Source: Streptomyces sp. RPT161 (lineage in GTDB: Bacteria; Actinomycetota; Actinomycetes; Streptomycetales; Streptomycetaceae). From it: a DNA stretch of 64,000 nucleotides. The notes beneath the pieces were generated by a model. The model was not told where the DNA came from and did not search any database. It was given only the letters and a program-made list of their open reading frames with translations. Positions 7,766-16,875 of this stretch are shown here, piece after piece (the first letter of the stretch is position 1; each line of letters begins with the position of its first letter). The position numbers and the translations under genes were made by a program. The stretch lies in contig NZ_JAPZVN010000023.1 of assembly GCF_027533845.1 (NCBI RefSeq), positions 41,407 to 105,406 on the forward strand, written 5' to 3'.

Positions 7766-10700
7766 ATGCCCGGGCGGGTGCGGCGGGTGCTCGCCGACTG
7801 CGGGGTGGACCTCTCGCCGCAGGAGCTGCTGGACGCCCTGTGGCTGGCCCAGCGGCTGCCCGCCGACGCCTCGGCACCGCTCGCCAGAGCGCTGGCCGCG
7901 GCGGAGCCGACTCCGGTGACCGGCGTCTCGGAGGCGGCCACCAAGGTGCCGTCTGCCATGCGGGAACTGGCCGCGGAGCAGGAGGCGCCTCCTGATCAGG
8001 ACCTGTCTCCGGGTGCGCTGCACGCGAGCGCCGCCCTGACGCCCTCCTCCGAGGCGGTGAGGAACGCACCGCTGGCCGCGCTCGCGGTCCGCGCGCCGGA
8101 GGAAAAGGCCCTGGGAGCCGTGGAGTTGCGGCTGGGACGCGCGCTGCGGCCGCTGAAGCAGCGGCATCCCGGCGGCCGGCTGATGGAGTTGGACGAGCGG
8201 GCCACCGCCGACGCCATGGCGGAGACCGGTCTACCGGACCTGGTGCTGCGCCCCGCGGGTGAACGCCGACTCGACCTGGCGCTGATCGTGGACGACGGGC
8301 TGTCCATGCTGCTGTGGCGCCGGCTCGCCGCCGAGTCGCGCTCGCTACTGGAGCGGCTCGGCGCGTTCCGATCGGTACGGGTGCACGGGCTCGACACCCG
8401 TGGTCCGGGCGAACCCGCGCTGCGGGGGCGCCCGTTCGCCGCGCGGGCGGCCGGCCTGCGTCCGGGGTCGGTCGCGGATCCGACCGGGCGGACACTGGTC
8501 CTGGTGGTCAGTGACGGTGTGGGCGCGGCCTGGCGGGACGGGCGGATGCGGCGGGTGCTTGAGCGCTGGGCGGTCTGCGGGCCGACGGCCGTGCTGCACG
8601 CGCTGCCCGCCCGGATGTGGAACACGTCCGGGATCCGCACGGAGGACTGGGAGGTGTCCGTCCACCAGACCTGGGCGGCCAACCGGACGTGGCAGGTGGC
8701 CGATCCGGTGCTGCCGCCGGAGCTGGCACCGTTCGACGGCATGCCCATTCCCGTACTCGAACCGGAGCCCGGTTCGGTGGGCAGATGGGCGCGGCTGGTC
8801 GCGTCCGCGGGCGGCAGCGAGATGCTGCCGCTGCTGGCCGACGCGCCGCAGGAGACACCGCGACCCGCCGTGCCGTCCCGCAACGGCGGTGATCCGGTGC
8901 TGCGGTTCCGCAGCGCCGCCTCCCCGGAGGCGTACCGGCTCGCCGCGCATCTGGCGGCGGTGGCGCCGGTCTCCGTACCGGTGATGCGGCTGGTGCAGTC
9001 GGCGGTGCCGTGGCGGGCGGAGACGGCGCATCTGGCCGAGGTGTTCCTGGGCGGCCTGATGCGGCGCACGGACGGCGGCGGCAGCGGCACCGGACCGCAG
9101 CACCAGACGTTCGACTTCACCGAGGAGTCCCGCAAGATCCTGCTGGACACCGTTCCGGCCGCCGAACTGGCCCGCACCAGCAGCGCGGTGGCCGATCGAC
9201 TCGGTGAACTCGTCGGCCGGTCACCCGACTTCCCCGCCTGGCTGGCGCACCCCGGCGGGACGGACCAGGTCACCGGTGCGTCCCAGCCGTTCGCCGAGCT
9301 CGACGCACGGCTCATGCGGCATCTGGGCGCGCCGGTGGGACGCCCGGCGCCACGGCAGCGGGCCTGGGGGCCGCTGGGCCCCGAAGACCCGCGCTCCCTG
9401 GGGCCGTACGAGCTGTACGCACGCAGCGAGGCCAGCGGGTTCGCCGTGCTCTATCTGGGCCGGGACGGTTACGGGCGGGAGGCGCTGCTGCGGGTGCCGC
9501 GCTTTGCGGATCCGGAGGACGCCCACCACCTCACCGAGCGGGTGGCCCAGGCGCTGACGCGGATGGGCGGTCAGTACGCGCCCGCGCTACGCGACCACAA
9601 CTCGGTCGAGCCGCCCTTCTGGACGGCCGAGGAGCTGCTGGTCGCGGCGACGGGCGAGCCCGCACCCCAACTACCCGCCTTCGTAAGGCAGAAGGATCCG
9701 TCTCCTGGTTCCACCCTGTGCTACGAACTCAGTTGGAGCCTGGCTCAGGCGGTGAGCCGCTGCCACGGACAGGGTATGGCGCACGGCGCCCTGACCCCGG
9801 CGTCCGTCCTGGTCACCGGACACGCGTCGGTACGACTGACCGGTTGGTCGAGAGCCCTTGTCCATCCCCCGACGCACGAACTGGGGGTGGCGACCGCCTC
9901 CGACGTCTATTCGCTCGGCACGCTGCTGATCGCGCTCAACTCCCGTTCGATGCCGTGGAGTCCGGAGGAGGGGGAGTTGCGCGGCTCCTCGTCCTGGCTC
10001 CCCCGCGTCCCCCATCCCGAGCTGCGGAAGGTGCTGAGCCGGTGCCTCGCGCTGGATCCGCGGACACGGCCCAGCGCACGCGAGGTGGCGGACGCGTTCG
10101 CGGCACTGCTGCAGGGCGGGGCGGGGCGGTGGTCACCGCCGCTCGATGTGGCGGACGACGACTCCGCTGAGGACCTGGTGGTGGACGAGGCCCCGGCGCC
10201 CGTGGTGGAGGCGCCGTCGCCCTCCGCGCGGCTGTGGGTGCCGCAGCGCCGCACCGCCTGGGGCAGGCAGATGCAGGAGCGGCAACTGGAGCTGATCCAG
10301 CGGCCGTTGGCCCGCTGCCACCGGATCGTCGTGGCCAGCACCCTCCGCTTCGCGGGTGCCTCGACCACGGCGCACGCGCTCGGCGCGCTGCTGGCGTCCG
10401 TGCGGCAGAACAGCAGGGTCGTGCTCATCACCAACGACCGCAAGTGGTTCGCCGGAAGTGACGCCTCCGGCCTGCGCATCCCGAGGATCGAACGCAACCC
10501 GGGCGGCCCGCTGAGCACGCCGAGAAGTTATCGGGGGCTGGTCAACAGCCTGCGCGACGAGTGCGATGTGCTGATCACCGACACGGACGCCGACATGCCG
10601 CTGCCCAGTGGTCATCTGACGGACTCGCTGGTGGACCAACTGGTGGTCGTGGCCGCGCCGTCCAGCAAGAGGGGGGCGGTGGTCGACGCCACGGAAGCGC

Positions 10701-10972
10701 TGTTCGACCAGGTCACCCAGACCGCCTCCGACCGGCTGGTGGCGCGGAGTATCGCGGTGATCTCCCAGCACCACGGCAGTGCGGGTGCGCAGCGGGATCT
10801 GTCGGACCGGCTGCGCGGGCGCTGCCGGGGCCTTGTGAGCATTCCGTCGGACGGTGGGCTCGCGGGCGGTCGCTTCCCCGATCCGGCGCTGCTGCGCCCG
10901 GCGACGCGGGAGCGGTACCTGGATCTGGCGGCCCTGGTCGCGGAGGGCTTCCCGCCGGTCGACGGCCGGTAG
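7766..10972 (+). CDS. SAV_2336-type vWA protein with pseudokinase and P-loop-like C-terminal domain
   Basis: A 1068-aa protein, the largest of the conflict operon. After a variable N-terminus, residues about 165-420 carry a vWA-like fold with a partial MIDAS: D176-D-G178-L-S180 in place of DxSxS. Residues about 545-790 have a protein-kinase fold lacking catalytic residues: the HRDLKPxN loop is HGALTPAS (from H673) and DFG is replaced by LTGW, while the C-lobe DVYSLG and DPRTRPSA motifs remain. From about 840, VVASTLRFAGASTT occupies the place of a MinD/ParA Walker A but has no Lys. DVLITDTDAD resembles Walker B, and the remaining strands fit a SIMIBI fold. So two nucleotide-binding folds appear to have lost catalysis. 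Such proteins pair with MoxR; a sensing or scaffold role is inferred. Confidence 0.8.
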   Translation: MPGRVRRVLADCGVDLSPQELLDALWLAQRLPADASAPLARALAAAEPTPVTGVSEAATKVPSAMRELAAEQEAPPDQDLSPGALHASAALTPSSEAVRNAPLAALAVRAPEEKALGAVELRLGRALRPLKQRHPGGRLMELDERATADAMAETGLPDLVLRPAGERRLDLALIVDDGLSMLLWRRLAAESRSLLERLGAFRSVRVHGLDTRGPGEPALRGRPFAARAAGLRPGSVADPTGRTLVLVVSDGVGAAWRDGRMRRVLERWAVCGPTAVLHALPARMWNTSGIRTEDWEVSVHQTWAANRTWQVADPVLPPELAPFDGMPIPVLEPEPGSVGRWARLVASAGGSEMLPLLADAPQETPRPAVPSRNGGDPVLRFRSAASPEAYRLAAHLAAVAPVSVPVMRLVQSAVPWRAETAHLAEVFLGGLMRRTDGGGSGTGPQHQTFDFTEESRKILLDTVPAAELARTSSAVADRLGELVGRSPDFPAWLAHPGGTDQVTGASQPFAELDARLMRHLGAPVGRPAPRQRAWGPLGPEDPRSLGPYELYARSEASGFAVLYLGRDGYGREALLRVPRFADPEDAHHLTERVAQALTRMGGQYAPALRDHNSVEPPFWTAEELLVAATGEPAPQLPAFVRQKDPSPGSTLCYELSWSLAQAVSRCHGQGMAHGALTPASVLVTGHASVRLTGWSRALVHPPTHELGVATASDVYSLGTLLIALNSRSMPWSPEEGELRGSSSWLPRVPHPELRKVLSRCLALDPRTRPSAREVADAFAALLQGGAGRWSPPLDVADDDSAEDLVVDEAPAPVVEAPSPSARLWVPQRRTAWGRQMQERQLELIQRPLARCHRIVVASTLRFAGASTTAHALGALLASVRQNSRVVLITNDRKWFAGSDASGLRIPRIERNPGGPLSTPRSYRGLVNSLRDECDVLITDTDADMPLPSGHLTDSLVDQLVVVAAPSSKRGAVVDATEALFDQVTQTASDRLVARSIAVISQHHGSAGAQRDLSDRLRGRCRGLVSIPSDGGLAGGRFPDPALLRPATRERYLDLAALVAEGFPPVDGR

Positions 10973-11088
10973 GTCGGGCCTGGCAGAGCCGGTTGTCAGA
11001 CCCCCGTGCGACGATCGGGACAACACTTCGAAATGGCGGAGTGCACAGGGAAGAAGCACGCCCGGGGAGACTACGGAGGAGGTCGACG

Positions 11089-11910
11089 ATGACCGAGTCA
11101 CTGTGGAGTGGCGCCGAACTGGATCTCGACGCGTATCTGCGCCGCATCGGCTACGACGGGTCGCTGCGGCCGACGTTCGACACCCTGCGGGCGCTGCACC
11201 GCGGGCATCTGGCCGCCATCCCCTTCGAGAACCTCGAGATCGTGCTGGGCCGGTCGGTGCCGCTGGACGTGCCGACGGTCCAGGCGAAGCTGGTCGGGCA
11301 GTCGCGCGGCGGTTACTGCTTCGAGCACAACCTGCTGTTCGCCGCAGTGCTGGAGCGGCTCGGATACTCCGTCACCGGCCTTGCCTCGCGGGTCCGCATG
11401 GGCAGCGATCAACGCAGGGCCACCACCCATATGTTGCTGCGGGTGGACATCGCCGGCGAGGGCTGGCTGGCCGACGTCGGCTTCGGTGGTGACGGCCCGC
11501 TGGAGCCGATCCCGTTGCGCACCGGCGTCGAACTGCGGCACGGCGGCTGGACGTTCGACCTCGTGGAGGAGGCGCCGGGGGTCTTCCTGCTGCGCAGTCA
11601 TCGCCCGGACGGCTGGTTCGATCTGCACGCCTTCACGCTGGAACCGCGCTACCCGGTCGACTACGGACTGTTCAACTACTACACGTCCACCCATCCGCGG
11701 TCGCCGTTCACCCCGCGTGTCATCGTGCAGCGCAACGGCCCCGATGTCCGGCGCACCCTGGTGGGCCAGGAACTGCGCACGGAGCGCCCGGAGGGCAGCG
11801 TCCAGCGGCGGGACGTCCCGGCCGATGAGTTGCCCACTGTGCTGGCGAAGGTCTTCGGGATAGAACTCGACGCCCAGGACGCGCGGTCCATACGCGACCG
11901 CCACCGGTGA
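11089..11910 (+). CDS. nat: Arylamine N-acetyltransferase
   Basis: A 273-aa protein, start chosen at ATG 11089 because GGAGGAGG lies just upstream. The family triad is visible: Cys in RGGYCFEHN, His in THMLLRV, Asp in LADVGFGG, and the N-terminal IPFENLEI motif is typical. NATs transfer acetyl or other acyl groups from CoA to arylamines and hydrazines; in actinomycetes some act in amide synthesis of natural products. No biosynthetic cluster surrounds it, so a general xenobiotic role is as likely. It ends 12 bases from the convergent GGT-family gene. Confidence 0.92.
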   Translation: MTESLWSGAELDLDAYLRRIGYDGSLRPTFDTLRALHRGHLAAIPFENLEIVLGRSVPLDVPTVQAKLVGQSRGGYCFEHNLLFAAVLERLGYSVTGLASRVRMGSDQRRATTHMLLRVDIAGEGWLADVGFGGDGPLEPIPLRTGVELRHGGWTFDLVEEAPGVFLLRSHRPDGWFDLHAFTLEPRYPVDYGLFNYYTSTHPRSPFTPRVIVQRNGPDVRRTLVGQELRTERPEGSVQRRDVPADELPTVLAKVFGIELDAQDARSIRDRHR

Positions 11911-11922
11911 GCTGCCACGAGA

Positions 11923-13737
11923 TCAGCGGCCGACCGCGTACCCCTGCATACCCCGGGGGTTGGCGGCGGCGCTGAGCACACCGGTGGCGGGATCCCGGGC
12001 GACGACGCACAGCCGCCCCTCGGACCAGGGCCCGCCGACCGTGACATGGTGCCCGCGGGCCCGCAGCCCGACGACCGTCCGCTCCCCCAGGCGGGACTCG
12101 ACGGTGACGCTGCCGGGCCGCATGGCACGGGGGTGGAACGAGCTGGGGAAGCTGTCGTTGTGCCAGTTCGGGGCGTCGATGGCGCCTTGGAGGTCAAGTA
12201 CGCGGCGCACGGCGGGACGCAGTGCCACGGCGAGGAAGAAGTGCAGGCTCCACTGGTCCTGTTGGTCTCCACCAGGGGTACCGAAGGCCATCACGGGCTG
12301 TCCGTCGCGCAGTGCCATGGACGGGGAGAGGGTGGTGCGGGGGCGTCGGCCGGGGGTGAGGGAGTTCGGCAACCCCGGTTCCAGCCAGGTCATCTGGAGT
12401 CGGGTGCCCAGCGGGAAGCCGAGTTCGGGGACGACCGGATTGGACTGCAGCCAGCCGCCGCTGGGGGTCGCGGCGATCATGTTCCCCCAGCGGTCGACGA
12501 TGTCGAGGTGGCAGGTGTCGCCGCGGGTCGCGCCGTTGGTCGCGACGGTGGGCTCGCCCGCTCCGGCGACGGCCAGCGGATCCCAGGCTTGTTCGCTGCT
12601 CTGGCCGGTGGCGGCGCGCTGGGCCTGGTGGGGCAGTCGGGGGGTGCGGCCGCCGGGGCTGCCAGGGCGCAGGTCGCGCGATGCGGTGTCGCCGATGAGT
12701 TGCCGTCGGTCGGCGGCGTAGGAGTCTGACAGGAGGTCGTCCAGGGGGACGTTGCCGGGGTCGGCGTCGCCGTACCAGGCCTCGCGATCGGCCATGGCGA
12801 GCTTGGTGCCCTCGATCAGCAGGTGCGGGTAGTCCTCGGCGCCGTACTCCAACTCCTCTGGCAGCAGGGAGAGTTGCTGGAGGAAGACCGGGCCCTGGCT
12901 CCAGGGGCCGGGTTTGGCGATGGTCCAGCCGTTCCAGTCGTAGGTGGCGGGCGCCTCGTAGGAGGCGGACCAGTTCGCCAGGTCGTCGCCGGTGAGCACT
13001 CCGGCGTGCCGTTCGCCACTGGTGTCGAGAGCGGGACGGGCTGCGAAGGAGGTGAGGGCCTCGCCGATGAAGCCCTCACGCCAGACCCGGCGGGCGGCGT
13101 CTATCCGGTTCTCCCGGCTGCCGGGGGCCGCCTCGGACTCGGCGATGAGGCGGCGCCAGGTGCGGGCCAGCGCGGGGTTCCTCAGGAGGTGCCCGGGGGC
13201 CGGGGGGCGCCCGGCGGGCAGGTAGAGCTCGGCGGAGGTGGTCCATTCGCGCAGGAACAGTTCGCGTACCGCTTCGACGGTGCCACCGATGGCTTCGACC
13301 GCGGGGTGGCCGTGTTCGGCGTAGCCGATGGCATGGGTCAGTACGTCGGCGAGCGGCTTGGTGCCGTGGTCGCGCAGCAGGAGCAGCCAGGCGTCGAAGG
13401 CTCCCGGTACGGCGGCGGCCAACGGGCCGGTGCCGGGCACGAGTTCGAGCCCCAGCCCTGTGTAGTGGTCGATGGTGGCGCCCGCGGGCGCGGGCCCCTG
13501 GCCGCACAGCACGCGTACCGGGCCGTCCGCGGGGGCGAGGATGATCGGGACCTCGCCCGCCGGACCGTTGAGGTGTGGTTCGACCACGTGCAGTACGAAC
13601 GCGGCCGCGACGGCGGCGTCGAAGGCGTTGCCGCCGTCCTCCAGTACCGCCATGGCGGACTGTGAGGCCAGCCAGTGGGTGGAGGACACCATGCCGAACG
13701 TGCCCTGGAGGGTGGGGCGCGTGGTGAACACGTTCAC
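11923..13737 (-). CDS. Gamma-glutamyltransferase-family protein without signal peptide
   Basis: A 604-aa Ntn-hydrolase of the GGT family. The likely autocatalytic nucleophile is the Thr of GATRGDTCHLDIVDRWGN, and the small-subunit oxyanion region PGRRPRTTLSPSMALRDG is present. Unlike the second GGT in this window it begins directly with the large-subunit motif (SSTHWLASQSAMAVLEDGGN) and has no secretion signal, so it is probably intracellular. Its GTG start overlaps the stop of the SCP2 gene (GTGA), so they are coupled. Cytosolic GGT homologues include cephalosporin-acylase-like and other amidohydrolase branches, so the substrate is open. Confidence 0.82.
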   Translation of the reverse strand: MNVFTTRPTLQGTFGMVSSTHWLASQSAMAVLEDGGNAFDAAVAAAFVLHVVEPHLNGPAGEVPIILAPADGPVRVLCGQGPAPAGATIDHYTGLGLELVPGTGPLAAAVPGAFDAWLLLLRDHGTKPLADVLTHAIGYAEHGHPAVEAIGGTVEAVRELFLREWTTSAELYLPAGRPPAPGHLLRNPALARTWRRLIAESEAAPGSRENRIDAARRVWREGFIGEALTSFAARPALDTSGERHAGVLTGDDLANWSASYEAPATYDWNGWTIAKPGPWSQGPVFLQQLSLLPEELEYGAEDYPHLLIEGTKLAMADREAWYGDADPGNVPLDDLLSDSYAADRRQLIGDTASRDLRPGSPGGRTPRLPHQAQRAATGQSSEQAWDPLAVAGAGEPTVATNGATRGDTCHLDIVDRWGNMIAATPSGGWLQSNPVVPELGFPLGTRLQMTWLEPGLPNSLTPGRRPRTTLSPSMALRDGQPVMAFGTPGGDQQDQWSLHFFLAVALRPAVRRVLDLQGAIDAPNWHNDSFPSSFHPRAMRPGSVTVESRLGERTVVGLRARGHHVTVGGPWSEGRLCVVARDPATGVLSAAANPRGMQGYAVGR

Positions 13738-14201
13738 GCCTGGGGGATGTCGAAGTAGGACAGCAGCCCTCCGGCCAGCCGTAGGTCACCTTGCATCTTC
13801 AGTTTGCGGGTGAGGAACAGGGCCGGTCCCGAGGCGTTGCCGGAGGCCAGCCTGAGCAGTTCCGGAGCGGCCATGGTGAGCGTCAGCCGGGCGGGGCGGT
13901 CGGTGCCGTGCGGGGTGACCACGCACCGGCCGTCCGCGATGTACGTCTCATAGGTGTCCAGGACGTCGCCCGCACCGGTGATGCGCCAACGCACCAGCGC
14001 GGTGCGGTCGCCTGCCTCGGCCGGTTTGAACAGGGTCTCCATGCGGCGGAAGAGTTCGTCGAGCACCCGCCTGCGGTGCGGCCCGGCCATCACTTCGGCG
14101 GTCCTTCTGGCGGGTGTGTCCCGGACGATGCGGGCGAACTCAGCGGGGTCGACGGACCGCAGATCGAGGGCGCCGAGGTCGAGGGCGTCGCTGGTCGCCA
14201 T
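13734..14201 (-). CDS. SCP2 sterol-binding domain protein
   Basis: A 155-aa protein from ATG 14201, preceded by GAAAGGTG. The second half (VRWRITGAGDVLDTYETYI and the tail KLKMQGDLRLAGGLLSYF) is the SCP2 lipid-carrier fold, which binds lipids or acyl chains in a hydrophobic tunnel. Upstream in-frame ATG-like positions would add an Arg/Ser-rich tail and lack a ribosome site. It is coupled to the downstream GGT-family gene, suggesting a shared hydrophobic substrate, which is inference only. A 12-bp perfect palindrome lies 30 bases upstream. Confidence 0.8.
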   Translation of the reverse strand: MATSDALDLGALDLRSVDPAEFARIVRDTPARRTAEVMAGPHRRRVLDELFRRMETLFKPAEAGDRTALVRWRITGAGDVLDTYETYIADGRCVVTPHGTDRPARLTLTMAAPELLRLASGNASGPALFLTRKLKMQGDLRLAGGLLSYFDIPQA

Positions 14202-14230
14202 GGCGGGCACCTTTCTGACTTCCCGGGAGC

Positions 14231-14242
14231 TACTGATCAGTA
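14231..14242. promoter_or_regulatory. Perfect palindrome TACTGATCAGTA upstream of the SCP2 gene
   Basis: A 12-bp dyad 30 bases upstream of the SCP2 start and 38 bases beyond the stop of the next minus-strand gene. Position and symmetry fit a repressor operator, for example of TetR type. No regulator gene is adjacent. Confidence 0.4.
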
Positions 14243-14279
14243 AGGCTAGGAGCCCCCTCAACCTGCCGCAAGACGACCG

Positions 14280-15743
14280 CTACCAACCGTGCGACGGCCG
14301 GGCGGAGCCGCCCGCCCGGTCCCGCCACATCGCCCTGATCACCGCCCGCGCCGCGTGGAAGCCCGACATCCCGTGCACCCCGGGACCCGGCGGCGTGGCG
14401 GAGGAGCACAGGAAGACCGCGGGATCGCTGGTGGCGTAAGGGACCCGGCGCAGCGTCGGCCGGAGCACGGACCGCAGTCCCGCCGTGGAGCCGCAGGCGT
14501 AGTCCCCGCCCACGTAGTTGGCGTTGTGCGCGGCGAGTTCGGCCGGGCCGCTGACCGCACGGGCGAGCACCCGGTCCCGGAAGCCGGGGGCGAAGCGTTC
14601 CAGCTGCCGCTCGATCGCCTCGGTGGCGTCGCCCCGCCAGCCGTTGGGCACCCGCCCGTAGACCCAGAAGACGTGCTTGCCCTCGGGCGCGCGGGTGGGG
14701 TCGAAGAGGCTGGGCTGGGCGGCGAGCAGGTAGGGGTTCTCAGGTGCGCTGCCGTGCAGGGCGGGCAGCAGCCCGGCCTCGACCTCGCTGAGGGTGCCGC
14801 CGACGTGGACGGTGCCCGCACGGGTGGCCTGCGGGGAGTGCCAGGGCACCGGACCGTCCAACGCGTAGTCGATCTTGAATCCGGCGGCTCCGTAGCGGAA
14901 GCCGCGGTAGTCCTTCGGCAGCCCGGCGATCCTGGTGAGCGCGGTGGGCGAGGTGTCGAAGACGTAGGCCCGGGCGGGCGGCAGTTCCTGCAGCGAGGTC
15001 ACGGTGGTGCCGGTGTGGATGGTGCCGCCGAGGTCGGTGAGGTATCCGGCCAGCGCGTCCGCGATGGACTGGGATCCGCCGCGGGCCAGTGGCCAGCCGA
15101 CCGAGTGGCCCGCGAGCAGGAACATCAGCGCCGCGCCGCCCGTGGTCAGCCCGGTGAGCGGAGTGCTCAGATGACCGGCGCAGCCGGCGATCAGGGCGCG
15201 CGCGGGAGCGTCGTGGAAGCGGCGGGCCAGTACGGCGGCGGGCAGCCCGCCCAGCATGCCGAACCGCGCGAACAGCAGCGGGCTGCTCGGCAGGCCGGTC
15301 CACTGCGCGCGCATCACGTCCCGGGCAAGTTCGTCCCAGTGGCCCAGGAACGGGGCGAGCATCCGGCGGTAGGCGCCCGCGTCACGCGGTCCGAGCGAGG
15401 CGGCGGTCTCGCCGACGGCACGGGAGAGCACGGCCGCGGAGCCGTCGGGGAACGGGTGGGCCATCGGCAGGTCGGGGTGCACCCACTCCAGGCCGTACTT
15501 GTCCAGCGGCATCGTCTTGAAGATCGGGGAGCCGATGCCGAAGGGGTGCGCCGTGGAGCACGGGTCGTGCCGGAAGCCGGGCAGCGTCAGCTCCTCGGTG
15601 CGGGCTCCGCCGCCCACGGTGTCGCCCGCCTCGAACACCTCGACCGCCACCCCGGCCCTGGCCAGCTCGATCGCCGCGGTCAGCCCGTTGGGACCGGCCC
15701 CGATCACTACCGCTTCCGTCGTCGGCGAGTGCTTCACAGTCAC
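14280..15743 (-). CDS. FAD-dependent phytoene desaturase-like oxidoreductase
   Basis: A flavoprotein of about 487 aa. The Rossmann dinucleotide motif [19 protein letters not shown] lies at the N-terminus, then [20 protein letters not shown], and a C-terminal FAD contact region [10 protein letters not shown]. This places it in the NAD(P)/FAD-dependent phytoene desaturase/amine oxidase group (CrtI/NOXP type). No carotenoid genes are nearby and such proteins act on varied substrates. The open frame runs to 15851, but the extra 36 residues are basic and low in family likeness. GTG 15743 is chosen; GTG 15737 or 15746 are alternatives. Confidence 0.82.
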   Translation of the reverse strand: MTVKHSPTTEAVVIGAGPNGLTAAIELARAGVAVEVFEAGDTVGGGARTEELTLPGFRHDPCSTAHPFGIGSPIFKTMPLDKYGLEWVHPDLPMAHPFPDGSAAVLSRAVGETAASLGPRDAGAYRRMLAPFLGHWDELARDVMRAQWTGLPSSPLLFARFGMLGGLPAAVLARRFHDAPARALIAGCAGHLSTPLTGLTTGGAALMFLLAGHSVGWPLARGGSQSIADALAGYLTDLGGTIHTGTTVTSLQELPPARAYVFDTSPTALTRIAGLPKDYRGFRYGAAGFKIDYALDGPVPWHSPQATRAGTVHVGGTLSEVEAGLLPALHGSAPENPYLLAAQPSLFDPTRAPEGKHVFWVYGRVPNGWRGDATEAIERQLERFAPGFRDRVLARAVSGPAELAAHNANYVGGDYACGSTAGLRSVLRPTLRRVPYATSDPAVFLCSSATPPGPGVHGMSGFHAARAVIRAMWRDRAGGSARPSHGW

Positions 15744-15813
15744 CACACTGCCAGAGGATCGCGTGGACGCGCAGGCCGGGGTGCGCTTGCCGCGCTGGCG
15801 GTTCTTGCTGGTC

Positions 15814-15848
15814 GGGCAGGCCCCCGGGCCCTCGGTGGGGGCCTGCCC
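15814..15848 (-). terminator. 12-bp stem terminator after the pyrimidine operon
   Basis: Arms GGGCAGGCCCCC and GGGGGCCTGCCC with an 11-base loop begin 8 bases past the LLM oxidoreductase stop in the direction of transcription. This is a strong hairpin closing the four-gene operon that starts at 20485. Confidence 0.65.
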
Positions 15849-15855
15849 CAAAGCG

Positions 15856-16866
15856 CTAGCCCAGGGCCGGGATTACGTGGTTGCCGTAGGCGTCGATCAC
15901 CGCCTCGCGGGCGTCGTGCATGGCGTAGAGGGCGAACTGGTCGACGCCCAGCTCGCGTAGCCGTTCCAGCTTCTCTATGTGGGCGTCCGGGGGGCCCAGT
16001 ACGCAGAAGCGGTCGACGACGGCGTCGGGGACGAAGGCCGTGTCGGGGTTGCCGACGCGGCCGTGGTGGGAGTAGTCGTAGCCCTGCCGCTGCTCGATGT
16101 AGGCGGTCAACTCCTCGGGGACCACGGCCGAATGCTCACCGTAGCGGGCCACGAGGTCGGCGACGTGGTTACCGACCATGCCGCCGAACCACCTCGACTG
16201 CTCACGGGCGTGGGCGAGCCCCGCCTCCGTTCCGTCGGTGACGTAGGCGGGCGCCGCCACACAGATGGTCACGTCCCCCGGATCGCGCCCCGCGTCCACG
16301 GCGGCGGTGCGCACCGCCTTGACCATCCACTCGGTGAGGAACGGATCGGCGAGTTGCAGGATGAAGCCGTCCGCCTCGCGCCCAGCGAGGGCCAGGGCCT
16401 TGGGTCCGTAGGCGGCCATCCACACCGGCAGCCTGCCGTCCTTGACCCAGGGCAACCGCAGCGAGGTCCCGTCCACCGACACCTCGCGCCCCTCCGCGAG
16501 TTCGCGTATGACGTGCATCGCCTCGCTCAGCGTGGCCAGGGTGTTGGGTTTGCGGCCGGTGACCCGCATCGCCGAGTCGCCGCGGCCGATCCCGCACACC
16601 GTGCGGTTGCCGTACATCTCGTTCAGGGTGGCGAAGGTCGCGGCGCTGACCTCCCAGGCACGGGTGGCCGGGTTGGTGACCATGGGCCCGACGATCAGCC
16701 GCTCGGTGTGCTCCAGCACCCGGCTGTGGATGACGTAGGGCTCCTGCCACAGCACGGTGGAATCGAAGGTCCAACCGTAGCGGAAGCCGTTGTGCTCGGC
16801 GCGGCGCATCAGTTCGACCACCGCCGATCCGGGCGGATCGGTCTGCAGGACCAGTCCGAAGTCCAT
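15856..16866 (-). CDS. LLM-class F420/flavin-dependent oxidoreductase
   Basis: A 336-aa luciferase-like TIM-barrel protein. It begins [20 protein letters not shown] and contains the family segments [15 protein letters not shown] and [20 protein letters not shown]. It resembles the TIGR03842 group of F420-dependent enzymes that sit beside dihydropyrimidinase genes. It is last in the coupled pyrimidine/hydantoin operon, 9 bases after the hydantoinase stop. Its reaction is unknown; a redox step on the pyrimidine ring, replacing the absent dihydropyrimidine dehydrogenase, is a reasonable guess. Cofactor choice (F420 or FMN) cannot be told from the sequence. Confidence 0.85.
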   Translation of the reverse strand: MDFGLVLQTDPPGSAVVELMRRAEHNGFRYGWTFDSTVLWQEPYVIHSRVLEHTERLIVGPMVTNPATRAWEVSAATFATLNEMYGNRTVCGIGRGDSAMRVTGRKPNTLATLSEAMHVIRELAEGREVSVDGTSLRLPWVKDGRLPVWMAAYGPKALALAGREADGFILQLADPFLTEWMVKAVRTAAVDAGRDPGDVTICVAAPAYVTDGTEAGLAHAREQSRWFGGMVGNHVADLVARYGEHSAVVPEELTAYIEQRQGYDYSHHGRVGNPDTAFVPDAVVDRFCVLGPPDAHIEKLERLRELGVDQFALYAMHDAREAVIDAYGNHVIPALG

Positions 16867-16875
16867 CTGCCCTCC

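Noticed and set aside
7004..9315. Long minus-strand frames over the MoxR and vWA genes
   Set aside because: Ser/Arg/Pro-rich shadows with no start signal; real domains are on the plus strand.
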